Below are positions 57,401 through 64,000 of a DNA stretch of 64,000 nucleotides, one piece after another. The position numbers and the translations under genes were made by a program. The notes below the pieces were generated by a model. It made no database searches and had not been told where the DNA came from. It worked only from the letters and a program-made list of their open reading frames with translations. Each line of letters starts with the position of its first letter. Positions within the stretch are counted from its first letter, which is position 1. This DNA is from Lamellibrachia columna (lineage: Eukaryota > Annelida > Polychaeta > Sabellida > Siboglinidae). The stretch lies in contig OY759266.1 in assembly GCA_963662155.1 (NCBI GenBank), positions 11,614,835-11,678,834 on the forward strand. Direction: 5' to 3'.

Positions 57401-60400
57401 ATAACGCCACCTGCAGTGACCACACAAAGATCACGGTCAAACTGATGGTCATCCACACCGCACCACCTGAAGTGATCACACAAAGATCACGGTCAAACTG
57501 ATGGTCATCCGCAACATGCCATCTGCAGTGACCACACAAACATCATGGTCAAACTGATGGTCATCTGCACCATGCCACCTGAAGTGATCACACAAAGATC
57601 ACAGTCAAACTGATGATCATCCACACCGTGCCACCTGCAGTGACCACACATATAATGATGTCCTTGCATCCCAGATTCCCAGAAAAGTTGATAAGAAAGA
57701 GAAAGGGGAAATATGGCAGGAACATACCTAGTTGTGCGGCTGCTCCAACTAACGCAAATTTCCCCGGGTTGGCCCACTCCTACAAAAGAAGACAAACATT
57801 AAAAATTAATATCTTTTCAATAAAATTTTGTTACCTTAGCAACAGTGGCACATGGATGCAGCGGCAGCAAACTGCCAGTGTCTAAAGGTCAAATGTACTT
57901 AAAGGTCATGATGGGTTCACCAGCATCGACCACCAGCAGCCGGTCGCTGATTGGAAACTGCTCCAAAACTGGGGCCAACTGTTAGCCCAAGTAGAACAAG
58001 TACCAAATCTCCGCAACAAAATCGTTCTGCAAATTGGCCTCATGCAGGTGTTTAGACGGCTGATAGTTGTAGCGCATTATCACATGACAGCGACAAATTG
58101 TGGCAAAAACCTGCCATCCTTTAGGTAGATTTCAAATAAATCCAAAAAGTGTACACTGATGATTCTGCTACCATTTATTATCCAATCACTGCCATCATTA
58201 TAGTTTTACTCGGCTAAGTACGTGACCATCAAGTCTTATGAAACGGTTGTTGATTGGATAATACAAGCATCACAAATTTAATCCTGAGCGTGCATTCATC
58301 ATTCAATAAATTGACTAAAGCAACCTTTCTAACACTGCACCAATGAAATAATTGATAGAGATTTAAAATATGGATCTCTTGTGCAAACATTTCTTCTGAT
58401 TTTTTTTAAAACGGCATATTAAATTACGTGTAACTTTTCTTACCATCACCTGCATACTGTGACCACACTGACAAACAGGTGGGTCCAGTCAGACAGCTAC
58501 AGGGTATGTACACTAAGGGGGACAACAAGGCCACTTCAAGACTTATTAAGGCTACTGAGAAGAAAAATCATTTACGATAGTATGCAATAGCACAAACCAT
58601 AGTATGCAATAGCACAAAATAACAGAATTCCCAAAGAATAACGATATCAGATTCGCCGTTTTGTCACTCCATATTATCTATGTTTTTCCCATGAGCACAC
58701 AAGTTATTTTTATGCTGCTGGTTGTGTCACAGATGCATGGACTTGGAGTCCGCCAACAACTGCTACTTCGGAATAACAATTAAATTGACAAAATACAATC
58801 TACTTGGCAAGTCTACTTGACAAAACTCAAGGATTTCAAGGCTTTGAAATAGGCCCAGCGAGATTCAAGGCTTTTCAAGACTTTCAAGGCCCCGTACGAA
58901 CACTGCAGTTACTGCCTGAAAGACAGTTACCAACTCACAGCATCAGGGAAGACACACCGCAGCAACAGCCCAACCAGTCTGCCCCACGCTGCTCCTGTCA
59001 GGAGGCATGGGATGAAAAGCCCGCTGGGAACACTCAGCCCGTAAGTCCAGGTGGCCAGGAGGAAGTAGAGCACCCCAAACAGGGCGACTGTCAGAGGGCG
59101 GTAGGAATCTAAGGACAGACACAAAGTATTGTGATTATAAACCCTCATCCACTTTGATGTCTAGGGCTGTAATGATTCATCGATAATTTTCTCAATATAT
59201 TTTACAAGAATCGCAATACATATAAATGTATTTCCCAAAGTTTTATCAAGTTGAAACTACATCAAAAACAAGCCTTGAAAAACGTTTCGAGTCTACACAT
59301 TTGTAATGTGGTCAACACTAACTCCAAATATCACGTACAACTGCCGATTTCACAAAGCATTTGTACTGTTTGACGTAGGTAATGTAACTCAGAATAATCC
59401 TAAAAAACATTGTTCGGAGTTACATAATCTACATGAAACATCCAGATATGTAAAATCCATATCCCCGGATGAATTTGGAATCTTTTTAAATGTACAAACC
59501 TCTGCCATCAGCACCCAGGCAAAATTTCAGCCCCGCAAAAATGCAGATGAGGGAATAGATAGTCACAAACTACTTTATAGATAGATGTCATCCATCTTTC
59601 TCAATCCCATGTGGTTATGGTAGAATCTATATTTTAAACAATATGTGTATAAACTGCTCGACCTTTGCATTGATTATTTTTTAACTTTTATGTTGGAATT
59701 GAATAGTTTATGTTGCTGCAATCGAGACCTGTTTTTGTGAGTAACTGTGATGCTTTTAAGACAGCATTACACATTCTTACCTGGCGGGTCATGGAAGAGA
59801 CTTTTGACACTCTGTTCCGGTGTCTGGAACCAAATTGCTGCCATGGAGCTGTATTGGCCATCCAAGCAGTACATCTGAAAGTCAGTGTTATATTCATGTT
59901 TGATTCTGTCGCTTATAAGAAGCAGGAAATATTATGTTTTCAGATGCAGCAGACTTGGGGTCAATTACATCGTATCAATTCCAGTTATACACTAATTACA
60001 AATACCAATAACAAAAAAACAGACAGACCAAAATTAAGGACCTACAGCTGGCAGCAGTTTTCAGCTAACTCAAAACCATTTACACGTTTACATATTAGTA
60101 GACATTTACATTTCTGATAACATAATCACATAGTTTCACCTAATAACTGCTTATCATGCCCAATTAGCTACATTGAATTCAGGTGTGGATTAATTAATAA
60201 ATATATGATTCCACAACACTTCCCCATTCGTTCCCAAGCCAACCTGCAGTGGATGTACAATGGGATCTTTCCCCAGAGCTTGGCAATCTTCCACAAAGTA
60301 GATGAGTAGAAAGGCGGCCACAGCGGTCAAGGCCGCCACCAACACGGCCTCAAGGACTTGCCCCAGAGGTGTGTGAATGTGTCTGAAATGCAAGAGGGCG

Positions 60401-63400
60401 CATCAACAAAAGGGTAAACCGCACGGCATCAGATTCAGAAATGTTTATTTGACCATAAAATCACATAGAAACATATATTCTGCAGCTGTAGTCTTGCGGT
60501 CAGGGAGATTGGTATTAAGGCATGATGTATACCAGTGGTATATTTAGGGGGGCATTGGGCCATAGCCCCAGTTGGTTACTTTTTAAATTTTTTGCATGCA
60601 ATCTGTTGTGCCAATACGTGGGAGCATGGTAAACTAATGGCTGACTAAGTTTGGTCCCCCTTTGGGAAATCCTAGACTCGCCACTGTATGCCACTGACAT
60701 AAGAGCCGCCCTATTGACACTGCATGAATGTATTTAATGTTGAACTCATGATCATATGACTTGTGGTTGAGTGACCCCAACCTAGTGGTCACTCTAGTAG
60801 TTGGAAATGATTATCTATTTTCAGCATGTAGCATATGTTATTCCAGTTACCGCCTGAGATACCTATGTTTCTAGATCCCGGAGTCTTGTTGAATAAATTA
60901 TTAAACATAGTAATAGTACAGTTTTTGTTTCTTTTTCTGTTATCATTTATAATTATCTTCTGATAATGCATGTCACAGTTGCAGCAATATCTTTACTTTG
61001 TAGTTTTCCTTTCTGCTTAATATGTATTTGCATTTGTTGTTGGGAATAAATATAGATCGTTTGGCCCATAAACTGGGCTTGAAATTAAAGCTAGTCAGAA
61101 ACAATTTCTTGAAATGATAGTCTGTGTGACTAGTGCGAAATAGTCAATGTCAGTGGTGCCACCTGGATTGAAACCTGTCTTCTCTCAGGTCGTGACGTGA
61201 AACTGGTTCCTAAACAGGTGGATATACCACCGTGGGAAGAGGGAGGGCCCCAGGGTAGGGGAAGCAGATTCCCCACTGCGGGATGCCACCCAAGTAGATG
61301 ATTGTCAGCTCAGCAGGAATCAGCGAAAGCCAGTATAAACCAATTACTGCAGGAGCACCCATCCAGTGAAAGCCAGTATAAACCAATTACTGCAGGAGCA
61401 CCCATCCAGTGAAAGCCAGTATAAACCAATTACTGCAGGAGCACCCATCCAGTGAAAGCCAGTATAAACCAATTACTGCAGGAGCACCCATCCAGTGAAA
61501 GCCAGTATAAACCAATTACTGCAGGAGCACCCATCCAGTGAAAGCCAGTATAAACCAATTACTGCAGGAGCACCCATCCAGTGAAAGCCAGTATAAACCA
61601 ATTACTCCAGGAGCACCCATCCAGTGAAAGCCAGTATAAACCAATTACTCCAGGAGCACCCATCCAGTGAAAGCCAGTATAAACCAATTACTCCAGGAGC
61701 ACCCATCCAGTGAAAGCAAGTATAAACCAATTACTCCAGGAGCACCCATCCAGTGAAAGCCAGTATAAACCAATTACTCCAGGAGCACCCATCCAGTGAA
61801 AGCCAGTATAAACCAATTTCTCCAGGAGCATCCATCCAGTTTGACAGGACTAGTGATTGTTGCGGTGGAATGATGAGGTTTATTGGCCACTAGTCTGGTG
61901 GACTAGTGCGTTAATTTCTAACCTTTCACACATGTATGTAGCAATAGGTGGTGCAAACTGTAGACCACTTTTGGATGCCTCAAGAATGCTTCGGAAAAAT
62001 TTAATAGATACATAAGATTTGGTTATCAATAGCTTGCTAAAGTGAAACAGGAAGTAAACAATATGTTCAGTTGTTCAATCGTATAATTAAATGCTATGTC
62101 CCAAAGTGCTAAAAAAATATGGTATTGTCTAGATAGTTTTTGTAATGTGATATATTCATAGATACCACTCACCTTTTCCGAAAAATGCACAGCTTGTAGT
62201 TGATGTGATTGAACAGTGCACCCAGAAGACCACCTGGAAAATACAAAAATAGCCTTCTATTAATGTGGCATAAAAAGATTCACTAAACCGGCCACAGGAG
62301 CATCTTGAAGAGGCAACAAGGGAATAAAATAACATAAATGTGTAAAAGGTAACTTGCTATATTTTATATAATCGCTCACACAATTCAACCAACTGTGCCT
62401 ACATGTATGTTCTAGATTATTTCTGCATGACTTACCAACCACAGCCATGACGAGGTAGATGGGAATCTCAGCTCCTGTGTAGCTGATGTCCTGGAAGAAC
62501 ATGTAAAATGTCTATAGTGTCAAAAAGTTTTATCACAAAAATCAAGATATGTAGCATGAACAATATCCAGTCTAACATAAAGTCATGATATGTAGAATGA
62601 ACAATATCCAGTCTAACATAAAGTCATGATATGTAGCATGAACATAGTCTAACATAAAGTCATGATATGTAGCATGAACAATATCCAGTCTAACATAAAG
62701 TCATGATATGTAGCATGAACAATATCCAGTCTAACATAAAGTCATAATATGTAGAATGAACAATATCCAGTGTAACATAAAGTCATGATATGTAGAATGA
62801 ACAATATCCAGTCTAACATAAAGTCATGTTAAGTAGCATGAACAATATCCAGTCTAACATAAAGTCATGATATGTAGAATGAACAATATCCAGTCTAACA
62901 TAAAGTCATGATATGTAGCATGAACAATATCTAGTCTAACATAAAGTATTAATACGTCGCATGAACAATATCCAGTCTAACATAAAGTCATGATATGTAG
63001 CATGAACAATATCCAGTCTAACATAAAGTCATGATATGTAGAATGAACAATATCCAGTCTAACATAAAGTCATGATATGTAGCATGAACATAGTCTAACA
63101 TAAAGTATAAATACGTAGCATGAACAATATCCAGTCTAACATAAAGTCATGATATGTAGCATGAACAATATCCAGTCTAACATAAAGTCATGATATGTAG
63201 CATGAACAATATCCAGTCTAACATAAAGTCATGATATGTAGCATGAACAATATCTAGTCTAACGTCTTGGCTGCCGAAATGTGTTTTAGTGGACCATAAT
63301 GTTTTCATTTAATTTGAACATTATCTCTTCATGAACTTCGACCTTGTCATTCAGCATGCAATATAAACATGATATTTGAGTCGAGATATTTAAATTAAAT

Positions 63401-63849
63401 TGATCAAATTATATGAATAAATTGTGGTTCATTAAACACAGTTGGGTGGTTAGGATGTTAAAATAGATAAAGTTAAGTTTATACTCTAGATCATGATTTT
63501 ACAATACAATAAAAATTATCAGATGCTGCAAAGGTCATTTCAGCAAAAAACATTTTTATAAAAAAAATTATATACAACTGGGTTGTGAACGTCTTACAGA
63601 AATAATATGCTACATTTTGAGAATATGATCAATGTCCATTTAACCGTAATAGGTACATAGTTGGAATTCAGTGATCAAATAATCATCTACTCTTGTTGTA
63701 GTGTTACACTTGAACCATTGCGAGGTACATCAACTCACCGAAAACTGACCAAAGTTGAGCAAGCCAGGATAGGAGAGTTGCCAGGGAACGCCGTGGATGT
63801 AGCTTTGAACCATGTTGAGGGTAAATGTTGACATCATGGATGCAAAGAA
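48303..63849 (-). CDS. CLCN7: H+/Cl- exchange transporter 7 (ClC-7), 3' part (15 exons)
   Basis: Known role of the family: 2Cl-/H+ antiport across the lysosomal membrane, with OSTM1 as beta subunit in vertebrates. I joined 15 exons by phase: 1458 nt, 485 residues plus stop, about the last 60 percent of a typical 800-residue ClC-7. It holds helices I to R, with the GLFIP chloride-site motif and the pore tyrosine of GLYD, and both CBS domains. The ending [10 protein letters not shown]...GLEEL is the ClC-7 signature and separates it from ClC-6 and ClC-3/4/5. The gating and proton glutamates lie upstream, beyond the window. Exons are 52 to 170 nt, split by introns packed with minisatellites. Exon borders come from reading, without transcript support. 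Confidence 0.94.
48500..49325 (+). repeat. 26-bp imperfect array
   Basis: ATGATACAGTTATATCATGTCATCAG unit, cut short here as GATACAGTTATATCATGTC, in about 30 variable copies in the intron between the last two ClC-7 exons. Confidence 0.92.
49336..49416 (-). CDS. CLCN7: ClC-7 exon n: CBS2 core
   Basis: Phase 0 to 0, 27 codons: [20 protein letters not shown], almost the same as human. Confidence 0.95.
49718..49801 (-). CDS. CLCN7: ClC-7 exon m: CBS2 start
   Basis: Phase 0 to 0, 28 codons: [18 protein letters not shown], matching DLSEFMNPSPYTV of the family. Confidence 0.93.
50117..50209 (-). CDS. CLCN7: ClC-7 exon l: CBS1-CBS2 linker
   Basis: Phase 0 to 0, 31 codons: [18 protein letters not shown], the counterpart of the LKDFRDAYPRFPPI segment. 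Confidence 0.93.
50224..50885 (+). repeat. C-rich imperfect array (about 19 bp)
   Basis: CCCCTCCTCCATCACTTAT and CCCCTCCCCATCACCTAG alternate about 34 times. Strongly pyrimidine on the + strand, purine on the ClC-7 sense strand. Confidence 0.93.
51095..51175 (-). CDS. CLCN7: ClC-7 exon k: CBS1, second part
   Basis: Phase 0 to 0, 27 codons: [20 protein letters not shown], matching the family's [17 protein letters not shown]. Confidence 0.93.
51290..51780 (+). repeat. Dispersed repeat family B, copy 2, with internal array
   Basis: Aligns with 20100-20540 on both sides of a six-copy 38-bp array (about 51429-51660, unit TTGTTACATGATGAAACCG plus TTGTGGCATCAAGATGTCA). The array is absent from copy 1. 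Confidence 0.78.
52050..52160 (+). repeat. 28-bp GGCCTGCAGGGGCCACAC repeats
   Basis: Four to five copies with CTTAATGTATCTG. Shares GGCC-TGC-GGGCCACAC with the array that follows. Confidence 0.8.
52265..52510 (-). repeat. 102-bp repeat carrying a donor-like copy
   Basis: The exon j end and donor (CTCACAGCCT/GTAAGTGTGG) recur as CTCACAACCTGTAAGTGTGG at steps of 102 bp (+ strand 52297 and 52399; real one 52501). Confidence 0.75.
52508..52631 (-). CDS. CLCN7: ClC-7 exon j: CBS1, first part
   Basis: Phase 2 to 0, 124 nt: [20 protein letters not shown] and [14 protein letters not shown]. The sequence around its donor recurs every 102 bp in the next intron. Confidence 0.92.
52745..54778 (+). repeat. 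35-bp tandem array, about 58 copies
   Basis: Unit TGGTGAGTACACTGCAATG plus ATGGTGACAAAGTTCT, highly homogeneous over 2 kb, in one ClC-7 intron. On the ClC-7 sense strand all three frames are open, giving pseudo-frames up to 506 codons. On the + strand each copy has a donor-like GGTGAGTAC. Confidence 0.97.
54840..54925 (-). CDS. CLCN7: ClC-7 exon i: helix R and pore tyrosine
   Basis: Phase 0 to 2, 86 nt: [28 protein letters not shown]. The Tyr of GLYD is the conserved inner pore residue. The 35-bp array lies in the intron after it. Confidence 0.92.
55346..56580 (-). mobile_element. LINE fragment with RT palm (FADD family, copy 4)
   Basis: The longest copy. Reverse strand: [69 protein letters not shown], then the C-terminal part and the shared 3' end. 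Frameshifted in several places. Lies in the ClC-7 intron between exons h and i. Confidence 0.88.
56580..57165. other. ClC-7 intron, nothing recognised
   Basis: AT-rich sequence without repeats I can see. Confidence 0.4.
57171..57298 (-). CDS. CLCN7: ClC-7 exon h: helices P and Q
   Basis: Phase 1 to 0, 128 nt: [40 protein letters not shown]. Its first 38 nt plus an 18-nt acceptor piece are copied six more times in the intron before it (57299-57655), in the same manner as the cadherin exons. Confidence 0.94.
57261..57655 (-). repeat. 56-bp array of the ClC-7 exon h acceptor and start
   Basis: Unit starts at 57261, 57317, 57373, 57429, 57485, 57541 and 57597. On the reverse strand each has 18 nt ending in CACTGCAG plus 38 nt of exon h. 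The copy at the exon is the real one. Confidence 0.95.
57728..57779 (-). CDS. CLCN7: ClC-7 exon g: helix O start
   Basis: Phase 0 to 1, 52 nt: [17 protein letters not shown], nearly identical to the family's PGKYALMGAAAQLGG. Confidence 0.94.
57790..58490. other. ClC-7 intron, nothing recognised
   Basis: Mixed sequence; no array, no coding similarity. Confidence 0.4.
58500..58905. mobile_element. Possible hAT-like MITE
   Basis: Left end CAGGGTATGTACACTAAGGGG; right end, inverted, CAGTGTTCGTACGGGGCCTTG, with TTTCAAGACTTTCAAGG near the right end as in common hAT elements. The flanks do not give a clean 8-bp duplication. Confidence 0.4.
58939..59108 (-). CDS. CLCN7: ClC-7 exon f: helices L to N, GLFIP motif
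   Basis: Phase 1 to 0, 170 nt: [20 protein letters not shown], then [25 protein letters not shown] is the GxFxP chloride-site motif of helix N. Confidence 0.95.
59163..59240. mobile_element. MITE end remnant
   Basis: CTAGGGCTGTAATGATTCATCG resembles the end of widespread MITEs; no partner end found. Confidence 0.25.
59300..59775. other. ClC-7 intron, possible trace of family B
   Basis: GACGTAGGTAATGTAACTCAG near 59365 resembles the family B core. Nothing else recognised. Confidence 0.3.
59781..59874 (-). CDS. CLCN7: ClC-7 exon e: K-L loop
   Basis: Phase 0 to 1, 94 nt: [20 protein letters not shown] and [10 protein letters not shown]. This lumenal loop with SMAA and SLFHDPP is typical of ClC-7. 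Confidence 0.93.
60244..60382 (-). CDS. CLCN7: ClC-7 exon d: helix K
   Basis: Phase 2 to 0, 139 nt: [20 protein letters not shown], then [10 protein letters not shown] and VHPLQ, matching the ClC-7 EAVLVAA...DCQPL region. Confidence 0.93.
60533..60686. mobile_element. Short MITE with CAGTGG ends
   Basis: Left CAGTGGTATATTTAGGGG, right (inverted) CAGTGGCGAGTCTAGG, like the common hAT-type CAGTGGCG family. Target duplication not clean. Confidence 0.5.
61310..61840 (+). repeat. 43-bp tandem array, about 12 copies
   Basis: Unit CCAGTGAAAGCCAGTATAAA, CCAATTACTGCAGGAGCACC, CAT. A CTG/CTC variant splits the array into two blocks near 61600. Confidence 0.95.
62173..62233 (-). CDS. CLCN7: ClC-7 exon c: end of helix J
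   Basis: Phase 1 to 2, 61 nt: [20 protein letters not shown]. The first Gly codon is split with exon b. Confidence 0.9.
62436..62490 (-). CDS. CLCN7: ClC-7 exon b: start of helix J
   Basis: Phase 0 to 1, 55 nt: [16 protein letters not shown]. The family usually has HEIPVFIAMGVVGG here. Confidence 0.9.
62525..63265 (+). repeat. 41-bp tandem array, about 18 copies
   Basis: Unit AGTCATGATATGTAGCATG plus AACAATATCCAGTCTAACATA; some copies are shortened. Intron between ClC-7 exons a and b. Confidence 0.95.
63270..63735. other. ClC-7 intron, nothing recognised
   Basis: AT-rich; no repeat or coding similarity seen. Confidence 0.4.
63739..63849 (-). CDS. CLCN7: ClC-7 exon a: helix I
   Basis: Phase 0 to 0, 37 codons: [20 protein letters not shown] and [13 protein letters not shown]. 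Follows the helix H region with the proton glutamate, which is outside the window. Acceptor is a T-run plus TTTAG. Confidence 0.92.
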
Positions 63850-64000
63850 CTAAAAAAAAAAAATCACAGCTGAAGAATTTCACAACTTGAATGTACATAA
63901 AATGTTGCAAAACAGTTAAAATTAACATCTGATATTTTCAATCATTGTGTGTGGCAGGTATTTAAAAATATGTTCAGAATAAAGTAAACAGAATTAAATA

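Noticed and set aside
59688..60117. Frames overlapping ClC-7 exon e on the + strand (135 codons)
   Set aside because: Antisense shadow of exon e and its flanks; the ClC-7 reading is supported by protein similarity and phase.

Overview
The window is animal (metazoan) nuclear DNA: AT-rich, intron-rich, full of transposon remnants and tandem repeats. Two multi-exon genes face each other tail to tail. On the + strand, from the left edge to 43111, lies the 3' part of a very long cadherin. I could chain 37 exons by splice sites and phase, giving 5463 nt (1820 codons plus stop) with no phase conflict. It encodes 13 extracellular cadherin (EC) repeats (the first partial), a membrane-adjacent domain of the kind found in CDH23, PCDH15 and CDHR2, one transmembrane helix with a cysteine-rich end, and a tail of about 280 residues. 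On the - strand, from the right edge to 48303, lie the last 15 exons (485 residues) of a lysosomal 2Cl-/H+ exchanger of the ClC-7 type, with transmembrane helices I to R and both CBS domains. The 5' ends of both genes are outside the window. The two products are not known to act together; the head-on arrangement looks incidental.

The organism cannot be named from this alone. The gene set, CR1-like LINEs and hAT and piggyBac MITEs fit an invertebrate deuterostome or a lophotrochozoan. Minisatellites that run across exon/intron borders recall the 'mirage' minisatellites I remember being described in amphioxus; that is memory, not a search.

Layout: 1-13.1 kb cadherin exons with 35-, 34-, 101- and 48-bp arrays, a nested hAT MITE and a 600-bp piggyBac MITE; 13.4-16.9 kb a nearly intact but frameshifted CR1-like LINE inside one intron; 17.8-31.8 kb further EC exons with large arrays (18, 92, 40, 78, 31 bp), LINE fragments and a SINE-like element; 31.5-39.0 kb last EC, membrane-adjacent domain and transmembrane exon, the last preceded by nine extra copies of its own 5' end; 39.8-43.1 kb four microexons and the tail; 43.1-48.3 kb intergenic/3'UTR sequence with repeats; 48.3-63.9 kb ClC-7 exons with 26-, 38-, 35-, 56-, 43- and 41-bp arrays.

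The main unusual signal is a repeated pattern: at four or more introns in the two genes, the tandem unit consists of the 3' splice site plus the first 25 to 62 nt of the following exon, so the true exon is preceded by many decoy copies of its own acceptor and start.
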